A DNA stretch of 64,000 bases from Mucilaginibacter inviolabilis (GCF_011089895.1 NZ_JAANAT010000001.1:620001-684000), one strand, 5' to 3'. Counted from the stretch's first letter, positions 26,201 through 33,881 are shown. Program-made: numbers and translations. Notes: generated by a model not told the origin, from the sequence alone.

Positions 26201-26450
26201 CCGTCTTAAAGAAGGCATTCCCTTAAAACAGGCGATCATCGAGGCTGGCGCAGTTCGTACAACGCCGATTTTGCTTACAGCAGGAGCCGTGGCCCTGGGC
26301 GCGGTTATCATCTTGTTTGACCCTATTTTCCAGGGCCTGGCGATATCGCTCATGGGCGGAACCATTACCTCCACGTTCTTAACGCTTTTGGTAGTGCCAT
26401 TGCTTTATTTTAAAATGATGAGAAAAAAAGATATAAAAGCAAATAATTAA
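23238..26450 (+). CDS. RND family efflux transporter permease (AcrB-like)
   Basis: A 1070-residue inner-membrane proton-driven pump, the usual length of RND proteins with 12 membrane helices and two large periplasmic loops. Seen: REEEPQIEVP after helix 1; the proton-relay Asp pair in ITGIVVDDSIIIAENMHRH of helix 4; the second-half helices VVIIIIYMLIVGWFQNF and GVMVRNSVLLIDFINIR. Substrate cannot be read from sequence. A second ATG at 23244 is an equally plausible start. The sequence is less like CusA-type heavy-metal pumps (no Met triad recognised) than HAE-type exporters. Confidence 0.93.
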   Translation: MIMEKGFAGNIAKAFITSKLTILLMIAFLMIGAYSTFLMPREEEPQIEVPMADIMIGYPGAQPKEVEARVTAPLEKIVANVKGVEYVYSTTMQGQSMLIVQFYVGEDVERSLVKLYSELMKNMDKLPQGVTLPLIKTRAIDDVPMLGLTLWSKKYDDYRLKQVAEVLTSEIKQLPDVAAVNIIGGRSRQVKVILDKDKMAGYHVDFLTIARQLQASNVQLPAGTLLQRDSAIAIQTGSFLHSAEEVGNLIISSNGQQPVYLKQVAKVIDGPETPDQYVYYGRGAADTSRIAAAGTDYPAVTISIAKKKGADAMKLAESILSKTEHLKQTLITNDVNVTTTRNYGETASAKVSELLFHLFIAIVVVTLFVMLAMGWRGGLVVFLSVPVTFALTLFAYYFLHYTLNRITLFALVFITGIVVDDSIIIAENMHRHFKMKKLPFLQAALYAINEVGNPTILATFTVIAAVLPMAFVSGLMGPYMSPMPIGASIAMMLSLIVALTLTPYLGYIFLREKDKPGKEKPAIELENTGIYKIYYRFINPMLEVRWKRWTFIMGTVVILFGSMAMFYTKAVAVKMLPFDNKNEFQIVIDMPEGTPLEQTAVLTREIGSYVSHQPLVKNYQEYIGTAAPISFNGLVRHYDMRRGDNVADVQVNLVDKDQRSEQSHAIVKQMRAAVQAIGRKFNANVKMVEVPPGPPVLSTMVAEIYGPDYDQQIAVANQVKDLMQKTPDVVDIDWRVEHDQPEYRFEVDKDKAMRLGVAPAQVAMTMNVALSGQNAGTLHADHSFDPISISLQLADKSKTDINDLKGLKVISQQGLPVPIGSMVNVVKGIKEKSIYRKNQRRVVYVTADMAGKLESPSYAMSKISDQLKSIKLPKGYTLTENYTKQPDLEDNFTLKWDGEWQITFEVFRDLGIAFLVVIIIIYMLIVGWFQNFIVPLIMLAAIPLSLIGIIVGHWLMGAFFTATSMIGFIALAGVMVRNSVLLIDFINIRLKEGIPLKQAIIEAGAVRTTPILLTAGAVALGAVIILFDPIFQGLAISLMGGTITSTFLTLLVVPLLYFKMMRKKDIKANN

Positions 26451-26454
26451 AAAT

Positions 26455-26760
26455 ATGAAAATGCTGATCGTATTGGGTATGCGTGAAGACGAAGCCCGCA
26501 TTATGGAGATATTTAAGGAGGCTGGTGTTATGATGTACAGCAGGTTTGATACAACCGGATCGGTAAGCAATGACCACGTTGCACTATCAGATGAATGGTT
26601 TTCAGCAACCGCAGGGCAAGCCAACTCAGTTGCTTATTTCAGCTTTGCGGATGATCAAAAAGCGTCAAAAGCGCTTGCTCTGGTTAAGGAAGCTAATGAT
26701 AATAGTGTAACAGGGAGCCCAATCCACGGATTTATCGTGCCGGTGGAAGCGCAGTTTTAA
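26455..26760 (+). CDS. small PII-like protein of the efflux operon
   Basis: A 101-residue alpha/beta protein (MKMLIVLGMREDEARIMEIFKEAGV... SPIHGFIVPVEAQF) of the ferredoxin-like/PII-like fold type, similar in layout to DUF3240-like proteins linked to RND operons. It starts 4 bp after the pump gene. It probably senses a ligand or modulates the pump; this is inference from position. Confidence 0.7.
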   Translation: MKMLIVLGMREDEARIMEIFKEAGVMMYSRFDTTGSVSNDHVALSDEWFSATAGQANSVAYFSFADDQKASKALALVKEANDNSVTGSPIHGFIVPVEAQF

Positions 26761-26776
26761 TAAAAGTCATAGTCAA

Positions 26777-26962
26777 ATGAGAGAAAGAATTGTAAGGGCC
26801 GTTGCAGGAAGTATGGTACTGCTTAGTTTAACGCTCGGTTGGTTTGTCAGCCCGTATTGGCTGCTGCTAACGGCATTTGTGGGACTGAACCTGCTGCAAT
26901 CATCTTTTACCCGTTTTTGCCCGCTGGAAAAGATATTAGATGCGGCAGGCGTAAAACGCTGA
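26777..26962 (+). CDS. DUF2892 (YgaP transmembrane-domain-like) protein
   Basis: A 61-residue membrane protein with two helices and the DUF2892 signature: N-terminal RIVRAVAGSMVLLSL and C-terminal NLLQSSFTRFCPLEKILDAAGV. Proteins of this family often lie beside sulfur or metal detoxification genes. Last gene of the efflux operon; its stop is 11 bp from the stop of the convergent regulator. Confidence 0.82.
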   Translation: MRERIVRAVAGSMVLLSLTLGWFVSPYWLLLTAFVGLNLLQSSFTRFCPLEKILDAAGVKR

Positions 26963-26973
26963 ATCAGTATCGG

Positions 26974-27609
26974 TCAGGCAATTTGTTCAATGTGTGATCG
27001 GTGTATTTTTATCGAGCCGTTCTGCTCCAGCTTTTTGAGCAGGCGTGTTATCACCTCGCGAGAAGTATTCAAATCGTCGGCGATTTGCTGATGGGTTAGC
27101 TTCAACTCGCGCGTATTCAGTTCGCTAAACTGACGATTCAAGTAGTTTTGCAGACGTTGATCCATATTTTTGAAGGCCACATCATCCAGCACCGAAAGTA
27201 ATTCTTCAAACCGGTAGCGGTATGTTTCAACGACGAAACGGTACCAGCTTTTGTAATTTTTCATCATATCCTCCATGTATTGGATCGGGATCATGATGAT
27301 TGTCGAATCTTCAACGGCTTTTGCCAATATCTCACTTTCCTTCGCAGTGGCAGCGCAGATCATAGAAACTGCACAGGCATTGCCGGGTTCGAGGTGATAC
27401 ATAAAAAATTCGCCGCCGTCTTCGCCTTCGCGATAAATTTTAATACGCCCTTCTGCAATAAGCATGGTATTTTTTAAGAATTGCCCACTGCGCACCAGCG
27501 CGGTTCCGGCAGATATATGTTTGATCACCGATACCGAAGCGATGAATTGTTTTAGTGATTGATCGAGTTCAGGAAAATGCCGGTCTAGAAAAAAAGATAT
27601 GTTATCCAT
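26974..27609 (-). CDS. Crp/Fnr-family transcriptional regulator
   Basis: A 211-residue regulator: cyclic-nucleotide-binding-type beta roll (about 15-130; ISAGTALVRSGQFLKNTMLIAEG) and a C-terminal winged helix with recognition region LTHQQIADDLNTSREVITRLLKKLE. It has no N-terminal Cys set for an iron-sulfur cluster, so it is not a classical Fnr. The ATG at 27609 is preferred over an upstream in-frame codon. A site TGATAAAGGTCA lies 35 bp upstream and resembles the site before the efflux operon, so autoregulation and control of the pump are inferred. Confidence 0.9.
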   Translation of the reverse strand: MDNISFFLDRHFPELDQSLKQFIASVSVIKHISAGTALVRSGQFLKNTMLIAEGRIKIYREGEDGGEFFMYHLEPGNACAVSMICAATAKESEILAKAVEDSTIIMIPIQYMEDMMKNYKSWYRFVVETYRYRFEELLSVLDDVAFKNMDQRLQNYLNRQFSELNTRELKLTHQQIADDLNTSREVITRLLKKLEQNGSIKIHRSHIEQIA

Positions 27610-28089
27610 TATTAATTTTAAAGAAGCTAATTTAAGGAATAAGTGATAAAGGTCAGCAACCACGGCGGCTACCGCAGTACCTTTGCATATTCAATCAAAT
27701 TGAATGGAAAAGCCTGAGCAATATAAAAGTTGGGCCTGACACCAGCGCTGATCGCCTTCAGGTGCCCCGCTTTGATATTTCCTGACGCCTGGTCTGAGGT
27801 ATCCTCCGGAGATGAGTTAAACATTACACCGAAATCACGTTCCTGTTGATAAGTAACCACTTGTTGGTAAAGCTGTAATTAATAAGTAAATAACTAATTA
27901 ACAGTGTGAGCTTAACAAGCTCCGGTGCAACCTTCTGCCATTTTAAAGTCCGGTACTAATCGCATTCATAGCCAACGGCGAAGACACCACTATTGCACTA
28001 ACGATCAATTTTAAAGACATTTTGCATAACCTTACGTCTGCCGATATTGCTAATACCTTATAAAACCCTTAATATTGCTCAATACGACT
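27610..28089. other. 480-bp region with a possible gene remnant
   Basis: This region contains the putative operator at 27644-27655. A minus-strand frame (27669-27860) has a plausible protein-like end (AISAGVRPNFYIAQAFPFNL) but no credible start or partner. It may be a decayed C-terminal fragment of a lost gene. Nothing else is supported. Confidence 0.4.
27644..27655. promoter_or_regulatory. putative Crp/Fnr operator at the regulator gene
   Basis: TGATAAAGGTCA, 35 bp upstream of the regulator start codon. It has the same TGAT-N4-GTCA form as the site at 20708-20719. Confidence 0.5.
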
Positions 28090-28548
28090 ATGGAAAAACT
28101 CTTTGCCGCAAAAGGGATCAAATATTTATCCTATTTAAATACACAAGGCTCAAAACTTGGATATGCTTTTACCCCGCAAATGCTGGAAGAAAAAATATTC
28201 CTTGAACTGGCAATTCATGAATACAGTACGGGGGAAAATGCCAAGTACGAAACTGTTATTTCCGTTTTCACAATCAGGGATGGATGTTCATTTGAATACA
28301 CCATTTGCCATGACGACCGCGCGGTTATCCCGGTAATGTACCTGTATAGATTGATCTTAGATACCATCGATTTCATTGATAACTGTGATCGAAAAACACT
28401 TCCCGATGACTTGAAACAGGCGGCAACCGGTTTGACTGCATCAAAAGGTATCCAGGATAAAGAATTAAAAGAAAGAGTGTACGATTTGATAGAGGAAAAG
28501 ATAGCAACCGTCTTTAAATTAATAAACGTTAATCAGATAAATAGCTAA
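28090..28548 (+). CDS. hypothetical protein
   Basis: A 152-residue soluble protein with an N-terminal alpha/beta part (MEKLFAAKGIKYLSYLNTQG), a short acidic beta region and a helical C terminus (KELKERVYDLIEEKIATVFK). The ATG at 28090 is favoured over a TTG at 28075. It is separated from the fluoride operon by about 60 bp containing a promoter, so it is a separate unit. Not recognised. Confidence 0.6.
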   Translation: MEKLFAAKGIKYLSYLNTQGSKLGYAFTPQMLEEKIFLELAIHEYSTGENAKYETVISVFTIRDGCSFEYTICHDDRAVIPVMYLYRLILDTIDFIDNCDRKTLPDDLKQAATGLTASKGIQDKELKERVYDLIEEKIATVFKLINVNQINS

Positions 28549-28606
28549 CGTAACCCCTATAGTGCCCTTCTTCTAATAAAATATTTTTATTCATCATAAA
28601 AAATCA

Positions 28607-28614
28607 TAGTTTTG
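28607..28614 (+). promoter_or_regulatory. Bacteroidota-type -7 promoter element before the fluoride riboswitch
   Basis: TAGTTTTG matches the Bacteroidota -7 consensus TAnnTTTG. It would start transcription about 7 bases later, at roughly 28621, directly before the 5' side of the riboswitch aptamer. A good -33 TTG element is not evident. Confidence 0.6.
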
Positions 28615-28623
28615 TTTAAACAG

Positions 28624-28675
28624 AACGGAAATGGTGTCTTCCGTTTAAAATAACCGCCTCGTGCTGATGACGCCT
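28624..28675 (+). promoter_or_regulatory. fluoride riboswitch (crcB motif) aptamer
   Basis: Hairpin AACGGAA (28624-28630) / TTCCGTT (28639-28645) closes the loop ATGGTGTC. Loop bases GGTGTC (28633-28638) pair with GACGCC (28669-28674), the pseudoknot that defines the crcB motif. The conserved AACCGC (28652-28657) and CTGATGACGCCTAC (28664-28677) segments agree with known fluoride aptamers such as the Bacillus cereus crcB RNA. Downstream genes (crcB, CLC-F type antiporter, enolase, pyrophosphatase) match the known regulon. Confidence 0.93.
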
Positions 28676-28725
28676 ACAAAATGGATTGCGCAAGCTTAAC
28701 GGCTTGCCATTAAATTTTTTGTAGG
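28673..28725 (+). promoter_or_regulatory. expression platform of the fluoride riboswitch
   Basis: CCTACAAAA (28673-28681) is perfectly complementary to TTTTGTAGG (28717-28725), which covers the region just before and at the proposed GTG start. Its first two bases are needed for the aptamer pseudoknot, so the two structures exclude each other. Inside is a 6-bp hairpin GCAAGC/GCTTGC (28690-28695, 28702-28707) followed by a run of six T, which can also act as an intrinsic terminator. Confidence 0.8.
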
Positions 28726-29465
28726 TGAAATTAAAACAAACTTCCACTTTCAGGTCGCTATTTAGCCAGGGTTCAGGACTTTTCCTGTTACTCATCTTTA
28801 TTATCTGGCTGCAATTAACCATAGCATGCTTACATTATGGAAAGCAGGAAAGTCTGTTGCTAATCAATGGCTTTCATATCAAGCTGCTTGACCATCTCTT
28901 ATTTTGGCTAAGTCAGATCAGCGGCGGCTATATCATTACTTCCATAGTAGTGATGATTTTGGCAAGATCATACCCGGTGCAAGCATTGACGGCTATGATG
29001 ACATCTTTTGTGGCCTGGTACGTTTGTATCACTATCCAGTACAATCACTTTCCCGATTGGAAAAGCCCTTCAGCCTTGCTTGGGCCCAAACTGCATCTTC
29101 TGTCAAACCCTAACGCTCAACCTGAACTTAATTTTCCGTCCGCGCAAGCCGCTATCGTTACCGGTTTGGGAGTTTATTTATCTTGGCTTTTCAGCGACAA
29201 GTTTAAATATGCGCTATTGTTATTTGTTGTCACACTGATACTGCTCTATTCGCGAATTTATGTGGGCTGGTCATTTCCCAATGATGTTTTATTGGGAAGC
29301 GTATTAGGTACGATAAGCGGAATATTCTGCATTGTCTGGCTACCCGGGCGGCTGTCCAGTTGGTATGATAGGCGTACTTTATGGTGGCAGGATATGATCA
29401 TCGCTATCCTGCGGGCTGCCGCCATCTGTACCATTTTTGTAAACATCAAAAATTTCATGTTATGA
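28725..29465 (+). CDS. PAP2-superfamily membrane protein with lost catalytic residues
   Basis: A 246-residue protein of about six membrane helices with the PAP2 phosphatase fold. At the place of the PSGH motif it reads PSAQ (Gln141), and where SRxxxGxHxxxD should carry the nucleophile it reads SRIYVGWSFPND (Ser183 instead of His). The first motif (KxxxxxxRP) is also not intact. It is therefore probably not a phosphatase. It is the first gene after the fluoride riboswitch. The GTG at 28725 is the likely start since no ATG is near and the membrane helix begins by residue 19. A transport or structural role in fluoride stress is inference. Confidence 0.75.
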   Translation: MKLKQTSTFRSLFSQGSGLFLLLIFIIWLQLTIACLHYGKQESLLLINGFHIKLLDHLLFWLSQISGGYIITSIVVMILARSYPVQALTAMMTSFVAWYVCITIQYNHFPDWKSPSALLGPKLHLLSNPNAQPELNFPSAQAAIVTGLGVYLSWLFSDKFKYALLLFVVTLILLYSRIYVGWSFPNDVLLGSVLGTISGIFCIVWLPGRLSSWYDRRTLWWQDMIIAILRAAAICTIFVNIKNFML

Positions 29466-30202
29466 AATTAGCCATCATCAGCGATATACACGGCAACCTG
29501 CCGGCATTGGAAGCAGTTCTGGCTGCTATCGAACAGGATGGCATAGATCAGACGTATTGTCTCGGTGACCTGGTGAACTTCGCGCCCTGGACAAATGAGG
29601 TGATCGAAATGATCAGGGCGCATAATATTCCAACCGTTTGCGGTAACCATGATTGGGGTATTGGACTTGGACAGCAGAATTTTGCTTTTTCTTATCACAC
29701 CGCTGAAGAAAAAGAAGCAGGTTTAAAGGCAATTGCTTTTACCAATCAAAATATCACTGAAGCCAACCGGAATTATTTGAGATCGTTGCCTAAAATTCTC
29801 CGACTGGATTATGAGCTATCATCTGGCATGACAGATATATTACTCACGCACGGCAGTCCCCGAAGCATCGGTGAATACCTTTTTGAAGATTTTGAAACGG
29901 CAATCCTGATGAAGATCATGGACGAATACAGCGCCGATGTGCTGGTCACCGGGCATACCCATCGGTCTTACATACGCAAGCTGGAGAAGGCCGGTGGTAA
30001 ATGGCGATATGCCTTGAACGCGGGTTCCGTAGGTAAACCGAAAGACGGCGATCCCAGGGCTTCTTACCTGCTGTTAAGTATGGAACATGGACAGTTGACT
30101 GCCGAAGTGAAAAGAGTAAGCTATAACATCGTTAAAGCACAACAAGCTATCCGGCTGAGCGGTATACCGGATATTTATGCCGAACTATTAATCAAAGCCT
30201 GA
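29462..30202 (+). CDS. metallophosphoesterase (YfcE/MJ0936-like)
   Basis: A 246-residue calcineurin-fold phosphoesterase with all usual metal motifs: SDIHGN at residues 7-12, CLGDLVNFAPW, CGNHDWG, LTHGSPRS, and VTGHTHRSYIR. A two-metal active site for phosphodiester or phosphomonoester cleavage is expected. The ATG overlaps the upstream stop (ATGA), so it is the second gene of the fluoride operon. Substrate unknown; fluoride often inhibits metal-dependent phosphatases, so a replacement or stress role is possible (inference). Confidence 0.88.
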   Translation: MKLAIISDIHGNLPALEAVLAAIEQDGIDQTYCLGDLVNFAPWTNEVIEMIRAHNIPTVCGNHDWGIGLGQQNFAFSYHTAEEKEAGLKAIAFTNQNITEANRNYLRSLPKILRLDYELSSGMTDILLTHGSPRSIGEYLFEDFETAILMKIMDEYSADVLVTGHTHRSYIRKLEKAGGKWRYALNAGSVGKPKDGDPRASYLLLSMEHGQLTAEVKRVSYNIVKAQQAIRLSGIPDIYAELLIKA

Positions 30203-30205
30203 CCA

Positions 30206-30631
30206 ATGAAAAACTTATCAGAAACGCAATTAAGATCTATTCAATCCATCGTGCATGTAGTCGAAGAAAAGCTGCGCGATATGGAAGCGCTCGTCTACTT
30301 TACTTTGGAGCATCCGGAAAAAGGTATACAGGTTACTTTAGAACATGACCTTACCGCCGAGGAACTGATGCAATTCCAGCATAAAGCGATTGAGATCAAA
30401 CAAACCCTGCAAAAAATAAAAGACACTTACGGCTTTAACAGCGAAAAGGCCAGTTTGAAACGCCTGATCAGCACCAAAGCGGCCTTTATGTGGGAGGATA
30501 TAACAGGTTCAAGTTTCGATAGCTTGAAGGGACACGGTGCAGTAGATGAAAGATTGCGAGGTGAATATGAAAGCCTTTTTGACCGTCTGACAAAACTAAG
30601 TGACGAATTTATTAGCAAACAAAAATCATAA
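30206..30631 (+). CDS. helical protein of unknown function in the fluoride operon
   Basis: A 141-residue soluble, mostly alpha-helical protein (MKNLSETQLRSIQSIVHVVEEKLRDME..., ending KLSDEFISKQKS). It starts 3 bp after the phosphoesterase and ends 3 bp before enolase. No motif is recognised. Confidence 0.7.
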   Translation: MKNLSETQLRSIQSIVHVVEEKLRDMEALVYFTLEHPEKGIQVTLEHDLTAEELMQFQHKAIEIKQTLQKIKDTYGFNSEKASLKRLISTKAAFMWEDITGSSFDSLKGHGAVDERLRGEYESLFDRLTKLSDEFISKQKS

Positions 30632-30634
30632 CCT

Positions 30635-31912
30635 ATGGAAATTAAAACATTAAAAGCAAGGGAAGTACTCGACTCCCGCGGTAACCCGACGGTCGAAGTC
30701 GAAATTGAATTAACGGATGGTGCAAAAGCCAGGGGCATTTCACCATCTGGCGCCAGCACCGGCGAAAAGGAAGCCGTTGAACTCCGTGATAACGATACTA
30801 AACGCTACAACGGCAAAGGGGTTGAGACAGCGGTAAATCAACTTAATCAGGAGGTAGCCCTCGAAGCAACTGCTGTACGTTTGGAAAGCCAGCAGGATTT
30901 TGATCATTTTCTCATCGAACTTGACGGCACGGAAAATAAATCCCGCCTGGGCGCCAACGCAATACTTGCCGCTTCCATCGCCTATGCCCGCGCATCCGCT
31001 CATTCAAAGGGCATACCGCTTTACAGGCAGTTGATCGATCGGGAAGGTTATATCATGCCGGTCCCCTGTATGAATGTCATCAATGGCGGTAGGCATGCGG
31101 ATAATAACCTCGACTTCCAGGAGTTCATGATCGCACCGCATAATGCGCCTTCATTTAAGGAAAGCATCCGCATGGGCGAAGAAGTATTTCACGCGCTGCG
31201 CACCTTGTTGAAAAGCAAAGGCTATTACACGGGTGTGGGTGACGAGGGCGGTTTTGCACCAAACTTGAAATCGAATGACGAAGCGATGGACGTTATTCTG
31301 GAAGCCATCCATAAGGCCGGTTACCAGCCCGGTAATGACATTTCTGTTTGCATCGACCCGGCCACCAGTGAAATGTGGCGGAACGGGCGCTATGTATTTT
31401 ATAAGAGCGATCAGCGAAGCGTAAGCAGCGAAGAACTGATCGCACTTTGGGATAAATGGATCAAACAATATCCTATCGTGCTGATCGAAGACGGTTTGGG
31501 AGAAAATGACTGGCAGGGCTGGAAAAAAATGACCGCTGCATTGGGCAGCAAGATCGAATTGGTAGGCGATGATATATTCTGCACCAACCCAGCCATTATT
31601 GCGGAAGGAATCAAGGAAGGGATTGGGAACAGCGTACTGATCAAACTTAACCAGATCGGTACCATTACGGAGACATTGGAAGCGGTCAGGTTAGCCCAGG
31701 AACATAACTACAATTGCTTCATCTCACACCGGAGCGGTGAAACCGAAGACACCACGATCGCCGACCTGGTGGTGGCCACTAACGCCGGACACATCAAGAC
31801 AGGTAGCGGCTGCCGTTCGGAAAGGATAGCCAAATTCAATCAGCTTTTACGCATCGAAGAAGAATTGGGGAACAATACAAGCTTTGCTGGTCTAAAAACT
31901 TTTAAAGTATGA
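30635..31912 (+). CDS. eno: enolase (phosphopyruvate hydratase)
   Basis: A 425-residue cytosolic glycolytic enzyme converting 2-phosphoglycerate to phosphoenolpyruvate. Seen: substrate-loop SGASTGEKEAVELRD, metal-ligand regions (IDPATSE, PIVLIEDGL, ELVGDDIFCTN), catalytic Lys region LIKLNQIGT, and signature SHRSGETEDTTIADLVVAT. Enolase is strongly inhibited by fluoride with phosphate and Mg2+, and extra eno genes are known members of fluoride-riboswitch regulons. It is therefore probably a dedicated fluoride-stress copy, although another eno cannot be checked here. Confidence 0.97.
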   Translation: MEIKTLKAREVLDSRGNPTVEVEIELTDGAKARGISPSGASTGEKEAVELRDNDTKRYNGKGVETAVNQLNQEVALEATAVRLESQQDFDHFLIELDGTENKSRLGANAILAASIAYARASAHSKGIPLYRQLIDREGYIMPVPCMNVINGGRHADNNLDFQEFMIAPHNAPSFKESIRMGEEVFHALRTLLKSKGYYTGVGDEGGFAPNLKSNDEAMDVILEAIHKAGYQPGNDISVCIDPATSEMWRNGRYVFYKSDQRSVSSEELIALWDKWIKQYPIVLIEDGLGENDWQGWKKMTAALGSKIELVGDDIFCTNPAIIAEGIKEGIGNSVLIKLNQIGTITETLEAVRLAQEHNYNCFISHRSGETEDTTIADLVVATNAGHIKTGSGCRSERIAKFNQLLRIEEELGNNTSFAGLKTFKV

Positions 31913-32469
31913 AAACAGTACACCCGTGGCATGATATAGAACCGGGTCCGCAAGCTCCGGAAATTGTCAAAGCGGTCATCGAGATCGCCAAAGGCAGTAA
32001 GTTAAAATATGAACTGGACAAACCGACCGGGTTGCTGACGCTTGACCGGGTACTATTTTCTGCCGTACATTACCCGGCAAATTACGGACTGATACCGCAA
32101 ACCTATTATTTGGACCATGATCCGCTGGATATCATCGTGATATGCTCGGAAGCGCTCGAACCGCTTTCCCTGATTAATGTCCGCGTTATCGGGGTGATGC
32201 ACATGGAAGACACCGGTGATCCGGATGACAAGATCATTGGCGTGGCAGCGAACGATGTTTCGCTGGATTATATCCATGACATTGCCGAATTGCCGCCGCA
32301 CACCGTACATGAGTTGCAGAACTTCTTTGAGGACTACAAAAAGCTGGAAAACAAGAGAGTTGATGTGTTAGGCTTTAAAGGAAAAGAGACGGCATTTACC
32401 ATTATTAGTGAAAGTATACAACGATACAACGAAGAAATTAAACCCACCTTACCAACCGATAAACTATGA
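31909..32469 (+). CDS. ppa: inorganic pyrophosphatase, family I
   Basis: A 186-residue soluble Mg-dependent pyrophosphatase. Seen: the active-site block DHDPLDIIVI (D-x-D-P-x-D type), MEDTGDPDDKIIGV with three metal-binding Asp, and HELQNFFEDYKKLENKRVDV with the conserved Tyr-Lys. Family I pyrophosphatase is a classical fluoride-inhibited enzyme, which fits this operon. Overlaps both neighbours by 4 bp (ATGA). Confidence 0.96.
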   Translation: MKTVHPWHDIEPGPQAPEIVKAVIEIAKGSKLKYELDKPTGLLTLDRVLFSAVHYPANYGLIPQTYYLDHDPLDIIVICSEALEPLSLINVRVIGVMHMEDTGDPDDKIIGVAANDVSLDYIHDIAELPPHTVHELQNFFEDYKKLENKRVDVLGFKGKETAFTIISESIQRYNEEIKPTLPTDKL

Positions 32470-33881
32470 ATGAAAACCCTGTAAATAACGAGTCGATCAG
32501 CTTAAAAGAACATTATGCGATCTTAAAGCATCTGTTTAAATGGGCAGCGCTGGTAATTCCCATTGCCTTAGTGATCGGCAGCATCATCGCATTTTTTTTG
32601 TGGCTGTTAGGCGCAGCTATCCATTTCAGATTCGCGCATTTCTGGCTATTGTTTTTGTTGCCGCTGGCGGGTGTCCTTATCCATTTTATTTACCAGTCAA
32701 TCGGCAAGTCATCCGAAAAAGGCAATAACCTGATCATGGAGCAGATACACGAAGCAGGCGGCGGTGTCCCCAAACGCATGGCGCCGATCATCCTTATTAC
32801 TACTGTGATCACGCATTTATTCGGTGGTTCTGCCGGACGTGAAGGTACAGCGGTACAGATCGGCGGCAGCATCGCCTCCATGTTTGGCGGCTGGTTTAAG
32901 TTAAAAGGATTGAATATGCGGATGGTGTTAACCGCCGGGGTAGCGGCGGGGTTTGGCGCTGTATTCGGCACACCACTCACCGGAGCTATCTTTGCAATGG
33001 AAGTATTGACTATCGGTAAAATACAATATGATGCCTTGTTACCCGCGCTGATCGCGGCTATCATAGGTGATATGACGGTTGCTGCATGGCATGTTTCGCA
33101 TGTGCATTACCATATCGAAGCATTGCCAGCTTATCAGCCGCTCATGGTGTCTGATCTTTTTCATTTCGATCTGCTGTTATTGCTCAAAGTGATCGTAGCC
33201 TCTGCTGCATTCGGTCTCGCAAGTTACCTGTTCGCGGGTATGGTACATGAGATCAAAACCGTCTGCGGGAAAATATTTAAGCATAAGTGGATGATACCTG
33301 TGTTTGGCGGACTGCTGATCATCGGCCTTTATTTCCTGAACGGGAAACCGGATTATCTGAGCCTCGGGGTTGATGCGGAACATCCCGGTGCAGTTACCAT
33401 ACCATCGGCCTTTCAAGTTGGCGGTGCAGATACCTGGAGTTGGTTATGGAAAACCATTTACACCACTGTAACATTGGGAACGGGTTTTAAAGGCGGTGAA
33501 GTGACACCACTGTTTTATATCGGTGCCACTTTAGGTAATACGCTATCCGGACTTTTAAATGCACCGGTAAGCTTATTTGCAGCATTGGGATTTATTGCCG
33601 TTTTTGCAGGTGCCACCAATACGCCGCTAGCGTGCACGTTCATGGGCATTGAGTTATTCGGCGGTGAACATGCTTTGCTTTTTGCGGTGGCTTGTTTTAC
33701 GGCTTATTTTTTTAGCGGGCATTCCGGTATTTATAGCGCCCAGCGAATAGCTGTGCCAAAAATATTTGATGACGAATATGCGGACGAAGCAACTTTGTCG
33801 GAATCCATGAAACGGCGGGGCTATTTTCACCAGAAATTAAACAAATACAGCCCACGGATAAAACGGAAAAATCATGAATAA
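32466..33881 (+). CDS. CLC-family fluoride/proton antiporter (CLC-F type)
   Basis: A 471-residue CLC membrane protein exporting anions in exchange for protons. The external-Glu motif is GREGT (residues 124-128) instead of GREGP, and the first anion motif GSGIP is replaced by a GGGVP-like stretch. Both are described marks of the fluoride-specific CLC-F branch. Also seen: FGTPLTGAIFAMEV and GFKGGEVTPLFYIGATLG. Its place in a riboswitch-controlled fluoride operon supports F- export. Overlaps ppa by 4 bp and the next gene by 8 bp. Confidence 0.93.
   Translation: MNENPVNNESISLKEHYAILKHLFKWAALVIPIALVIGSIIAFFLWLLGAAIHFRFAHFWLLFLLPLAGVLIHFIYQSIGKSSEKGNNLIMEQIHEAGGGVPKRMAPIILITTVITHLFGGSAGREGTAVQIGGSIASMFGGWFKLKGLNMRMVLTAGVAAGFGAVFGTPLTGAIFAMEVLTIGKIQYDALLPALIAAIIGDMTVAAWHVSHVHYHIEALPAYQPLMVSDLFHFDLLLLLKVIVASAAFGLASYLFAGMVHEIKTVCGKIFKHKWMIPVFGGLLIIGLYFLNGKPDYLSLGVDAEHPGAVTIPSAFQVGGADTWSWLWKTIYTTVTLGTGFKGGEVTPLFYIGATLGNTLSGLLNAPVSLFAALGFIAVFAGATNTPLACTFMGIELFGGEHALLFAVACFTAYFFSGHSGIYSAQRIAVPKIFDDEYADEATLSESMKRRGYFHQKLNKYSPRIKRKNHE

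Noticed and set aside
27669-27860. 63-codon minus-strand gene
   Set aside because: No RBS or neighbour support and overlap with the regulator's upstream region; kept only as a possible remnant in the region note.
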